7,968 bases of DNA from an uncultured Candidatus Melainabacteria bacterium (GCA_934754425.1 CAKVIN010000034.1:1-7968); one strand, 5' to 3'; shown: positions 1 through 7,021, numbered from the stretch's first letter. Numbers and translations: made by a program. Notes: generated by a model not told the origin, from the sequence alone.

Positions 1-6
1 CTCCTT
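1..6 (-). promoter_or_regulatory. Ribosome binding site of the next tail-operon gene
   Basis: Read on the minus strand, the last bases of the window are AAGGAG, a near-perfect Shine-Dalgarno sequence. It lies about 90 nt beyond the stop of the fibre gene, so a further minus-strand gene probably starts a few bases beyond the left edge. Its product cannot be seen. Confidence 0.5.
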
Positions 7-40
7 ATATTTTAAGAACTTTTTGTTCGTTGTTTTCATA

Positions 41-75
41 ATAAATAGCTGTCTCCCAAATGAATGAAAGACAGC
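41..75 (-). terminator. Hairpin after the fibre gene, possible weak terminator
   Basis: GCTGTCT (48-54) pairs perfectly with AGACAGC (69-75) around a 14-nt loop. On the minus strand the stem is followed by an AT-rich stretch, TATTTATTA, not a pure T run. It starts about 20 nt after the stop of the fibre ORF. It could be a weak or partial terminator, or a processing hairpin, between the fibre gene and the next tail gene. Confidence 0.4.
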
Positions 76-94
76 CAAAATCGAATTATAGTAA

Positions 95-3000
95 TTATGC
101 AGCTCCACCACAAGCAAGAATGAGTGTGTTAGAACCATTGTTGAGATAATCTGTATTAAGTGATGTTACACTTAAAGCAACATTTCCAGAACCGTCAAAA
201 CTAACAGCAGCAGCAGTAGCACCACCAGAAATTGAGAAGTTTCTTGCAGTAGAGAGTTTTACAGCAGAATTAGCTGCCCCACCTGAACTTGAAGAACCGG
301 CATAGTTGTGAGTATGACTAGAATTTGCTTTACCGTTAAGTGTAGACTGAAGATTAGTAATCTGTGCGATAGTATGTGTATGAGAAGCAGCTGCATAAGA
401 ACCCTTCGGCTGATATTTATCAGAAAGCTTTATTGTTCCTTCATAAAAAACATCAGATGCAATACCGCCAGAAGCCTTAATTGCTGTGGAAATACCATCT
501 GCAGGATCTGTGTAATTGCCTACTGAAAAATGAATTTCTCCAGAAAATGTACTATGTGTATGTCCTGAAGAAGCTTTACCATTTAAGGCATCCTGTAAAC
601 CAGTTATATTAGCGATTGCGTGTGTATGTGAACTTGCGGCTTTACCATTAAGAGCGTCCTGAAGTCCAGTTACGCTTGCAATAGTATGAGTATGAGAACT
701 TGCAGCTTTCCCATCTAATGTGGCTTGAAGATTAGAAATTTGTGAAATACTATGACCATGAGAAGCAGCAGCTTTCCCATCTACTAATGCTTTCAGAGCT
801 TTAAGTTCCTGGGCACGAATAACAGGAACATGAACTTTTCCTGTAAGTACAGCATGAGCAGTAGTTGAACCACTTTCATCTTCACCCTGGATTTTTGCTA
901 ATTTCTTAAGAAGAGTAGTATCTTCAAGGTTCCAATCAATGTCAGTGATTCTGGCAGATTTTAATGAATCAATAGCTGCTTTTACAACACTAAGTGCGTC
1001 AAAAGTAGAAGATTCACAGATAAATTTCTCAAGATTTTTATATGAGGGGATATTAAAATCAGTAAGATTCTTCAGATTCTGGAATGTAAGGTTATTGATT
1101 GTTTCTGGAAGATGTACATATGTGATTTTTCCATGATTAGCAAAAGATACAGATGTTACAATAGTTCCATCCGCATATAGACTTATAAGATTCTCACAGG
1201 CTGATAAGTTAATGGTTCCTGTAAGATTTGGACAATTCCGGACATCAAGAGTATCGAGTAAAGTATTATTACCCATATTTAAGTTCGTTAGGAATGTATT
1301 CTGATATCCTTCAGTGTTGTTACCAATAATAAGAGTTTTCAGTTTAGATGCTTTTGAAAAATCATTATCATGGATATAACAAGCAGATAAATCATTAAGA
1401 GCCTGAATTCTGGACGCACCATAGATAAGAATTGCTGTATCATCCATATTCGTCAGATTAGTTTTAAGTTCATATTCCTGTCCTGCTTTTGCACGTACCT
1501 GAGTAATATCAGAAGAGTTGCCATATAATACTGAAACGTACATATCAGAATATGGTACAATTTTTAGTGTATAATCAGGTTTTACAATAGCATCTTTTGG
1601 AGTATTACATCTAAACATAATCTGGTCAGAAGTAATGTCAGTATGAACAAATTTACTTCCCATGTAGAAATGCTGGTCACGTTCCCATTGTCTACGTTGA
1701 TATTTCTTACGTCCATTCATCATTTCTTTGACAAATCTATCAGTTTTGGTTATTTCGGTCTTTCCAGGAAGCATTACACCCCTATATGTTCTAAAATAAA
1801 GTCGATCATAATGAAGTCTCCATAATTCTTCTGGGAATTGGTTCTGCCAAGCATCAAATTCATTAATAAGATGTTCTGCACTAAAACAATTCTGTGGAAG
1901 AGACTGATACATTCTGCGAAGCTGTGTTTTCATTAAATCTCTGATTCTACACCAGATAGTGCTTTCAGCTGCGTTAAAAATATATCCAGATGATGGTTTC
2001 CCATCTTCTTTATAGTCAGTATCTTCTTTACCATAGGACATTGTAAGTTCGCCTGAGTTATTAATTCCCAAGCTCGAATCGTTGTCATAATCCCACAGGT
2101 CAAATCTATAGCCATTATTTATAGCAGCTTTTGCATCATCTATAATATAATACTGAGCTTTATCACCTGCCTCGGCAGCTTCAGCGGTTGTCATATAATG
2201 TTTTGCCCAGTGAGGAAAGATATTTTTGGCACGATTATCGATCATAGTATATCTTAAAGTAAACAGATACATATATAAAAACGCATCTTCAATTACCCAA
2301 TCACCTAAATGAGCTACAAAGTCTTCATTAGAAGAAGTAATTACAAACTCATAAAAATCACGCCAAATTTGACGGTTACTATCCAAAATACTTTGAACAT
2401 ATTTATCTGCAGCAGCTAATTCTTTTGGATCAGTAGTATCTTTTACAGCATCACGAATCTTTCCGATAGCAGTAGAAGCTTTATCAGTGGCAACCTTCTG
2501 TAATCCTTGCTGTAAATCATCTGTCTCATCTGCCAGTTCCGGGAACTGCTGAATCAGATCAGTAATATCTGAATTCTTCATTTCTCCGGTTCTCAGTTTA
2601 TCCATAGCAGACTTAATATTGCCTATATCTGTCTGGAAGTTATCTGTTACTGTATCAATATCTGAAGCTGTATCTTCTGTGGCATTTTTGAAGAGAGAAG
2701 AGAATGGTGTTCCTTCTTCTTTGGTTTTCTCCTTGGTTTCGAGATAATCATCCCAGTTATCTGAAAGATCTTTTTTCTTCCAGTTATATTCCTCAGCATC
2801 AAATCCCTGACTCTGGTAGTAATCCCAAAATCCTTCAATGTCTTTATCAGATTTATCTTTGAAGAATTTATTCAACTTTTTATTGTAACTAAATTCATCT
2901 TTAAGATTCTGCTTAATGCCTTCGATATTTTTTGCGTCTGGATCTGCAATAGACATAATGTAATCAGTCAGATCTTCAGTTGATACATTTTTATCCTCAA

Positions 3001-4243
3001 GGGCTGAAAGAAGATCAGAATAAGTATTATCATCCTCAAGAGCTTTCTTCAGACCTTTAGAACCTTTTGATTTACCTATATCTTCAAGTTTGTCTTGGAG
3101 ATCTGAATAATCAGAGAGAGCAAAGATGTTGTTGATTTTATCATCTGTGTTTGAAGATGCTCCCATAAGGCTTGAATAAGTATCAATAATAGAATTAACC
3201 TGGTCAATAGTACCCTGGTATTTCTTATCAAGAACTGTACCATCATCTTTAAGCATACTCTGTGACTGATCTGAGATATCAGAAATCATTTCAGAGAGTT
3301 CGGATTTTTGAGTATCGATACCCTCTTGCTGCTTTTCAAGAGTTTCGTTCTCTTCTTTGGTAATTTTATTCATATTACCATTATGACGTTCTTTTATATT
3401 GGCATAAGCAGTATCATATCTATCTTGCAAATGCTGAATATATTCCATCTTTGCCTGAGCCTCATCAAGGTCGTTAACATAAACTTTTGCTTGAGGATTA
3501 TAATTTCCAGATCCGTCTGAGAAATAATCCTGCTGCATAGATTTCTTATTCAGATCCTTCTGAGCAGCATCTGCTTCAGCGGTTTTAGTACTGTCAGCTA
3601 ATCTTTGTTTCAATGATACTTGAGCACCAAGAAGCTCATTCTGATCTTGGAGATTATTTAATTCCTGGCTTTCTCCATTGCTTCTGTTTTCCTTAGCTCT
3701 TAGTTCATAAATACGTTCTTGGTTGGAATCGTATTCTGATTGTGCGGTTTCAAGATCAGACTGAGCTGTTTTATTCTTCTCTTGAGCCTTTTGATATTTT
3801 TTAGTGGTTGTTGCTTTGGTAAGGTCAAACTGATTGTCAAGGAATTTAAAGCCTGCGTAACCAAGACCAGCTAACATACTTCCAATTATTACAGGAAAGA
3901 ATGGTTTAAAGAATGTTAATAGTCCGGATCCTGTATTTTTGAGTGATTCACCAATACCTTTCAAGGTGAAACCAGTACCCATAACGGTTGCAGAATCTTT
4001 CATTGCTTTGTCAACTGCATCTTTAACTGCAGATTCGTCACTATCTTTATATGCGCCAAGTAATATATTTGTTAAATTACTTTTATCAATACCATTTTTT
4101 TTATTATTATTCACTAAATATTTAGTTGCTAAATTAAGATTTCCGATGGCTGCTGTGGAATTATATAATTCTTTAAGAGATCCGGTTCCTTTCCCAACAG
4201 AATTAAAACTTCTAGTCAATTTTCCGATTTTACCTAATGACAT
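95..4243 (-). CDS. Chimeric tail protein: tape measure distal half fused to CotH-like/LRR/HxH tail fibre
   Basis: A 1382-residue ORF with two parts. Residues 1 to about 620 look like the distal half of a TP901-type tape measure: Gly/Ser-rich start, TM-like segment at about 107-132, coiled coil at about 145-235, then charged helical linkers ending in LIQQFPEL (563-570). Tape measures set tail length and pass through the tail tube. From about 620 it becomes a fibre protein: CotH-like region with DNRAKN (669-674) and DYDND (718-722), leucine-rich-like region (about 940-1080), six HxH motifs (1161-1312) and a C-terminus NTLILACGG of the type that closes such fibres. These two proteins are normally encoded separately, with distal tail, endopeptidase and baseplate genes between them. 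The ATG has no Shine-Dalgarno sequence; the frame stays open upstream to a stop at 4286-4288 without another standard start. It may be a fragment that is not translated from this ATG. Domain reading is confident; expression as one protein is doubtful. Confidence 0.8.
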   Translation of the reverse strand: MSLGKIGKLTRSFNSVGKGTGSLKELYNSTAAIGNLNLATKYLVNNNKKNGIDKSNLTNILLGAYKDSDESAVKDAVDKAMKDSATVMGTGFTLKGIGESLKNTGSGLLTFFKPFFPVIIGSMLAGLGYAGFKFLDNQFDLTKATTTKKYQKAQEKNKTAQSDLETAQSEYDSNQERIYELRAKENRSNGESQELNNLQDQNELLGAQVSLKQRLADSTKTAEADAAQKDLNKKSMQQDYFSDGSGNYNPQAKVYVNDLDEAQAKMEYIQHLQDRYDTAYANIKERHNGNMNKITKEENETLEKQQEGIDTQKSELSEMISDISDQSQSMLKDDGTVLDKKYQGTIDQVNSIIDTYSSLMGASSNTDDKINNIFALSDYSDLQDKLEDIGKSKGSKGLKKALEDDNTYSDLLSALEDKNVSTEDLTDYIMSIADPDAKNIEGIKQNLKDEFSYNKKLNKFFKDKSDKDIEGFWDYYQSQGFDAEEYNWKKKDLSDNWDDYLETKEKTKEEGTPFSSLFKNATEDTASDIDTVTDNFQTDIGNIKSAMDKLRTGEMKNSDITDLIQQFPELADETDDLQQGLQKVATDKASTAIGKIRDAVKDTTDPKELAAADKYVQSILDSNRQIWRDFYEFVITSSNEDFVAHLGDWVIEDAFLYMYLFTLRYTMIDNRAKNIFPHWAKHYMTTAEAAEAGDKAQYYIIDDAKAAINNGYRFDLWDYDNDSSLGINNSGELTMSYGKEDTDYKEDGKPSSGYIFNAAESTIWCRIRDLMKTQLRRMYQSLPQNCFSAEHLINEFDAWQNQFPEELWRLHYDRLYFRTYRGVMLPGKTEITKTDRFVKEMMNGRKKYQRRQWERDQHFYMGSKFVHTDITSDQIMFRCNTPKDAIVKPDYTLKIVPYSDMYVSVLYGNSSDITQVRAKAGQEYELKTNLTNMDDTAILIYGASRIQALNDLSACYIHDNDFSKASKLKTLIIGNNTEGYQNTFLTNLNMGNNTLLDTLDVRNCPNLTGTINLSACENLISLYADGTIVTSVSFANHGKITYVHLPETINNLTFQNLKNLTDFNIPSYKNLEKFICESSTFDALSVVKAAIDSLKSARITDIDWNLEDTTLLKKLAKIQGEDESGSTTAHAVLTGKVHVPVIRAQELKALKALVDGKAAASHGHSISQISNLQATLDGKAASSHTHTIASVTGLQDALNGKAASSHTHAIANITGLQDALNGKASSGHTHSTFSGEIHFSVGNYTDPADGISTAIKASGGIASDVFYEGTIKLSDKYQPKGSYAAASHTHTIAQITNLQSTLNGKANSSHTHNYAGSSSSGGAANSAVKLSTARNFSISGGATAAAVSFDGSGNVALSVTSLNTDYLNNGSNTLILACGGAA
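308..763 (-). repeat. 22-residue (66-bp) HxH repeats in the fibre C-terminus
   Basis: S/G-H-x-H motifs occur at residues 1161, 1183, 1205, 1227, 1287 and 1309. The spacings are 22, 22, 22, 60 and 22 residues. Each unit reads roughly GKAASSHTH, then a short I-x-x-I/V-T-x-L strand and L-x-x-x-L. The 60-residue gap holds a non-repeat insert (about 1231-1286). In the known T4 long-fibre tip, HxH motifs from three chains bind iron along the fibre axis. Similar metal binding here is an inference. Confidence 0.75.
4217..4240 (+). repeat. Left copy of an inverted repeat flanking the cassette
   Basis: CAATTTTCCGATTTT (4217-4231) followed by TAATGA (4235-4240) recurs inverted at 7470-7493, with one extra T and a different short spacer. 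Both copies point into the cassette and lie within about 50 bp of its apparent ends. The left copy overlaps the codons for the first residues of the 1382-aa ORF. The match is short and AT-rich, so chance is possible. Confidence 0.35.
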
Positions 4244-4264
4244 AAATGGATTATATGTTATAAT
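4237..4264 (+). promoter_or_regulatory. Extended -10 promoter of the zinc-ribbon gene
   Basis: ATGACA (4237-4242, five of six bases of the -35 consensus), a 16-bp spacer, and TATAAT (4259-4264, a perfect -10) preceded by TG at 4256-4257 as in extended -10 promoters. Transcription would start near 4271, giving a very short leader that begins close to the AAGGAGG. The -35 box lies inside the first codons of the opposing 1382-aa ORF, so the promoter straddles the cassette's left edge. Confidence 0.55.
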
Positions 4265-4287
4265 TACTGTAAGGAGGATTAAACATT

Positions 4288-4830
4288 ATGACTTTAATTA
4301 TTTGCCCAGAATGCGGTAAAGAAGTATCAGATAAAGCAGAGATTTGCGTTAATTGTGGATTTCCGTTAAATAGAATCAAACAAAATTATATTAATAAACA
4401 TATATGTATTTATAAAAATGAACAATATGAAATAACAGAATTAGTTGAATATATTAAAGATCACACATTCCCTGGATGGGATAATAAAGAATTGAATTCT
4501 GATATTTTATCAAATGCTAGAATAATTTTAAATAAATTAATACCAAATATTATTGGTTTAGCAGGTGACGAGTTAATATATTATATAAAATTTAATAGAT
4601 GTGCACCAGTTTCAGAATTTATTCCTACAGGTAATTTAAAACAATATATTTACAATAATCAGCCACAACAACCCTCACAACCCTCCAATCAACTCCGCTG
4701 CCCAAAATGTGGAAGTACTTCAATTACGACAATGGCAAGAGGGTATTCCGGTTGGACTGGTTGGTTTGGTTCTGGTGATCCTATGAATGTTTGTCAGCAG
4801 TGTGGAAAGAAATGGAAGCCGGGAAGATAA
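4288..4830 (+). CDS. Double zinc-ribbon protein
   Basis: A 180-residue protein with a zinc ribbon at each end. The N-terminal one is CPECG...CVNCG (Cys 6, 9, 20, 23); the C-terminal one is CPKCG...CQQCG (Cys 138, 141, 169, 172), with a Gly/Trp-rich loop at 151-162 between its Cys pairs. The middle (about 35-120) is an unrecognised, probably helical region, followed by a Gln/Pro/Ser linker at 125-135. No signal peptide or membrane segment is visible, so it should be cytosolic. Such ribbons bind zinc and often serve nucleic-acid or protein contacts, but no specific role can be given. AAGGAGG at 4271-4277 sets the ATG. The gene converges on the 57-aa gene with only 3 bp between their stops, so transcripts without a terminator would overlap as antisense RNAs. 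Confidence 0.85.
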   Translation: MTLIICPECGKEVSDKAEICVNCGFPLNRIKQNYINKHICIYKNEQYEITELVEYIKDHTFPGWDNKELNSDILSNARIILNKLIPNIIGLAGDELIYYIKFNRCAPVSEFIPTGNLKQYIYNNQPQQPSQPSNQLRCPKCGSTSITTMARGYSGWTGWFGSGDPMNVCQQCGKKWKPGR

Positions 4831-4833
4831 GAA

Positions 4834-5007
4834 CTATAAATAATACATACGTTCGTCAATAATATCATATAAATGTTGACATTTTATTTCTGTATCAATA
4901 GCTTTAGCTTTTTCTTTATTAAATAAGCAATAAAATGTTTTTTGTATATTTAAGAAGAAGTATTTTATCTTGTTTTTTGTTTTAAATATTTTGAGGGAAT
5001 TATACAT
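4834..5007 (-). CDS. Small hypothetical protein, 57 aa
   Basis: A 57-codon minus-strand ORF. It starts MYNSLKIFK, has a basic and aromatic N-terminal half (Lys/Phe/Tyr), and ends in an acidic helical segment with DIIDERMYYL. AAAGGA lies about 7 nt before the ATG on the minus strand, which supports the start. It follows the 85-aa gene by 39 nt on the same strand, so the two probably form an operon. No family is recognised, and no clear membrane segment is seen, although residues 16-30 are aromatic-rich. A toxin-antitoxin pair is possible from size and arrangement, but no sequence motif supports it. Confidence 0.5.
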   Translation of the reverse strand: MYNSLKIFKTKNKIKYFFLNIQKTFYCLFNKEKAKAIDTEIKCQHLYDIIDERMYYL

Positions 5008-5046
5008 GAATGAGTCCTTTCGTGAGAGGCATGGTACGAAGTGGAA

Positions 5047-5304
5047 TTACTTCACATTAACAAAGTTTAACACATCAATATCAGCAATATTTACAGCGGG
5101 AATTTCTTTCCTATAATAATCCGTAAGCGTATACATCATAAGTGCAAATAATGGTTTAAAATTACGATACGATGCTTTTTTCTGTATTTTTGAATCATCT
5201 GAAATACATTTGATAATTTCTTCTACTTCATCGATGGTACATTTATGTTCTGCAAGTAGAAGCTCAATATCATTAGTTAACATATTAGTTTTAGTAGAAT
5301 ACAT
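5047..5304 (-). CDS. Small hypothetical protein, 85 aa
   Basis: An 85-residue minus-strand ORF of normal protein composition. It has an acidic helical N-terminal half (about 11-38, with LLLAEHKC and TIDEVEEIIKCI), a basic stretch (40-50), and an aromatic helix (about 52-66), and it ends NFVNVK. No family is recognised. AGGTG lies 5 nt before the ATG, a modest Shine-Dalgarno sequence. It starts only 32 bp from the divergent DUF2513-like gene, so each gene's promoter must lie partly in the other. A weak candidate on the minus strand is TTGTAT (5394-5389), 16 bp, TAATAT (5372-5367). The 57-aa gene follows in the same direction. Confidence 0.55.
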   Translation of the reverse strand: MYSTKTNMLTNDIELLLAEHKCTIDEVEEIIKCISDDSKIQKKASYRNFKPLFALMMYTLTDYYRKEIPAVNIADIDVLNFVNVK

Positions 5305-5336
5305 ATTAACACCTACTTTCTGAAGGAGATAAATTT

Positions 5337-5810
5337 ATGGAATTAAATATTGATGCAATACGTGCTATATTACAATACATAAAAGACAATACAAAATATG
5401 AAAATAATATTCGTATAGAAAAATGTTATTTTACTCAAAGAGATATAATTCATGGTGTTGCTGTATCAAATAAATATACATCAAACGATGTTGCATATTC
5501 GCTTGAATTACTTTTTGACACTAATCTTATAGAATTTCTTGCTCGTCCAACTTATTTACCTTCCGGCAAATTACAAATGGTTAAAATAAGTAGACTTACA
5601 ATAGATGGATATACATTTTTAGAACAAACTAAAAATCCAACAATTTGGGAAGCTGTTAAAGAAAGAGCAAAAGCAACTGGTATGTTTGCATTGAATGAAG
5701 TTTGCAAGATTTCAGCCGCATTAGGAGTTGCAATGTTAAAAGATCCCAATGCATTAAATAACTTTATAGAAGGAACTAAAAATACTATTCATATACTTTC
5801 TGGGATGTGA
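5337..5810 (+). CDS. DUF2513-like protein
   Basis: A 157-residue protein that resembles DUF2513, a family of unknown function common in phages and mobile elements of Firmicutes. The pattern is a start MELNIDAIRAILQYI, a winged-helix-like middle (about 30-95) with VAYSLELLFDTNLIEF and SRLTIDGYTFLEQ, and a C-terminal part (about 101-135) with IWEAVKERA and a helical end. The middle may bind DNA or protein, but the function is not known. AAGGAG (5323-5328) lies 8 nt before the ATG. The next gene follows after 24 bp with its own strong ribosome binding site, so the two form an operon. Family assignment is from pattern memory, not from a search. Confidence 0.7.
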   Translation: MELNIDAIRAILQYIKDNTKYENNIRIEKCYFTQRDIIHGVAVSNKYTSNDVAYSLELLFDTNLIEFLARPTYLPSGKLQMVKISRLTIDGYTFLEQTKNPTIWEAVKERAKATGMFALNEVCKISAALGVAMLKDPNALNNFIEGTKNTIHILSGM

Positions 5811-5834
5811 CTATTTTATCTTAAGGAGAAAAGT

Positions 5835-6581
5835 ATGACTACAAAAGATTGGTTGCAATTAGTTTATACACCTGAAATATTAGAAGCTAAACACGCAAGC
5901 AGTAAATATCTTGATAAGTATTTTAGTTTATATGATCAAGAAAAAGGCATGTGTAATACTTATAATCATAATTTATATTTTCATGAACCATGCAAAAATC
6001 ATACATATATTTCTCCAGGTATGTATTTTAATCATGAATCAGACATTCCCAATGAAATAAAAGAAAAGCATAAAGAAGTAGAAGCTATGCATGAAATATA
6101 TCGAGAGTATGATAAAAAATATTCAAAGAAATTGAGATATAATATTTCTCAGTTATCTGATTATGTACTCTCTGAAAATACTTTATCAATTAATGTATGG
6201 GAGCATAAAACTAGAGATATTATTGATGATTATAAATTTAGTAAAAAATTATATTTAAGTTTGAATTTCTTTCATCCAGAATATGGAAGATGTGGGTTAA
6301 TAATTGTGCCAAATATTTTTAATTACTTTAGCTATGACACAAGAACAATAATATTTTCTACATTAAAATATGATGATAAATTTTGGCGTGACAAAGATAA
6401 TGAAATGGCACAAAATATAACTCAAATCATTTCCAAATATAAAAAACCTGGTTTTGCACCAAATCAACCAGAACCTAAGAATCCGGTTCCGCTTGATACT
6501 GTCTATGAGGTAGACGCTCAAAGCACCTGGGAAACTTATGGTAGAGTAAAGAATTTTTTGATTATTGGTGTTATGGTTTAA
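5835..6581 (+). CDS. Hypothetical protein, 248 aa
   Basis: A 248-residue soluble-looking protein that I do not recognise. AAGGAG (5823-5828) lies 6 nt before the ATG, and the DUF2513-like gene precedes it by 24 bp. It is rich in Tyr, Lys, Asn and His. Cys 40 and 53 with several His between them (44, 50, 56) could hint at a metal site, but no known motif fits. Residues 71-100 look like a charged helix; 136-178 look like mixed strands. A Pro-rich linker (about 205-220, NQPEPKNPVPL) separates a short tail that ends abruptly in the hydrophobic FLIIGVMV. The tail looks like the start of a membrane segment or a cut-off domain, so truncation at the 3' end is possible. No signal peptide is seen. Confidence 0.75.
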   Translation: MTTKDWLQLVYTPEILEAKHASSKYLDKYFSLYDQEKGMCNTYNHNLYFHEPCKNHTYISPGMYFNHESDIPNEIKEKHKEVEAMHEIYREYDKKYSKKLRYNISQLSDYVLSENTLSINVWEHKTRDIIDDYKFSKKLYLSLNFFHPEYGRCGLIIVPNIFNYFSYDTRTIIFSTLKYDDKFWRDKDNEMAQNITQIISKYKKPGFAPNQPEPKNPVPLDTVYEVDAQSTWETYGRVKNFLIIGVMV

Positions 6582-6594
6582 TGAAATATATAAT
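6565..6594 (+). promoter_or_regulatory. Possible promoter for the structured leader and 61-aa gene
   Basis: TTGGTG (6565-6570), 18 bp, TATAAT (6589-6594). The -10 is perfect and the -35 only partial. It overlaps the end of the 248-aa gene. A start near 6601 would give a leader of about 235 nt before the 61-aa gene. Confidence 0.35.
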
Positions 6595-6600
6595 ATGTAT

Positions 6601-6835
6601 AGAAAATACGTTCTGATTTACAAAAATACCAAATATTGGTAATATACCAATAGGTATTTTGTGGTTGTAGGTGATGCATTACAACACGATCGCACGACAA
6701 ATACCTGATTTATTCTTTAATAAATCATGCAGAAGTAAAGCCATACAATCTTGTATGTGCAATGCGAAAAGAGAATTCTGCCCGTTCTGGGCGAAACTTC
6801 CCAAATAAGAAATTTTTATTAGGGGAGGAGGTGAA
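6601..6835 (+). ncRNA. Hairpin-rich leader upstream of the 61-aa gene
   Basis: No convincing gene is seen here, but there are many inverted repeats. A long hairpin at 6620-6662 has arms of about 10 and 8 bp with small bulges. Others are TTGTA/TACAA (6665-6669 with 6680-6684), a perfect 9-bp stem with a 4-nt loop (6706-6727), and a 9-bp stem with one bulge (6740-6760) enclosed by GCAGAA/TTCTGC (6729-6734 with 6776-6781). GCCC/GGGC (6780-6792) shares bases with the last stem. A final stem (6798-6826) pairs part of the purine-rich ribosome binding region. It may be a cis-regulatory leader, a small RNA, or terminators plus operators. No known riboswitch class is recognised. Confidence 0.4.
6821..6835 (+). 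promoter_or_regulatory. Strong, partly sequestered ribosome binding site
   Basis: AGGGGAGGAGGTGAA precedes the 61-aa gene. AGGAGG (6826-6831) is 4 nt from the ATG at 6836 and 10 nt from a second in-frame ATG at 6842, so either may be used. TTCCC (6798-6802) and AATAA (6804-6808) can pair with TTATT and AGGGGA up to 6826, which would hide the 5' part of this site. Confidence 0.5.
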
Positions 6836-7021
6836 ATGAATATGATTGAATTGTTTAGTATTTTTGGAGGTCTTCTAGTAATTATAATCTTAGCCCATAT
6901 GTATTATAGTTCAAAGAAACACACCATTGATCAGATTTGTGATCATCCAGAATTATCTGATGAGAAAGTTGAATCGATCGCTAAAATGATGAAAAGACAA
7001 TACAAAGATCGTATCAAATAA
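6836..7021 (+). CDS. Small single-span membrane protein, 61 aa
   Basis: A 61-residue protein with one clear membrane helix at about residues 5-24 (hydrophobic, containing GGLLVIIILAHMYY). A Ser-Ser-Lys-Lys boundary and a charged, helical tail (about 30-61) with several Lys/Arg near the end follow. By the positive-inside rule the tail should be cytosolic. Residues 33-50 (ICDHPELSDEKVESIAKM) look like a short helix-turn-helix-like or capped helical segment, but are too short to assign. The length, single span and hairpin-rich leader would fit a small membrane toxin, a holin-like accessory or a superinfection-exclusion protein; none is shown. The strong purine-rich ribosome binding site supports the start. 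A hairpin at 7094-7126 may end its transcript. Confidence 0.65.
   Translation: MNMIELFSIFGGLLVIIILAHMYYSSKKHTIDQICDHPELSDEKVESIAKMMKRQYKDRIK

Noticed and set aside
95..800. Diversity-generating retroelement variable region in the fibre end
   Set aside because: No reverse transcriptase or matching template repeat is present in the window. The repeats are explained by the 22-residue HxH units.
3939..4319. Plus-strand 126-codon frame opposite the tape measure fragment
   Set aside because: It is antisense to well-supported coding sequence, has no convincing start signal, and overlaps the zinc-ribbon gene's promoter and start.
5552..5749. Minus-strand 65-codon frame inside the DUF2513-like gene
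   Set aside because: It is a shadow of a gene with a strong ribosome binding site and family-like sequence, and it has no start signal of its own.
6620..6662. CRISPR repeat or transposon terminal repeat
   Set aside because: It is a single nested hairpin with no regularly spaced copies and no transposase nearby.
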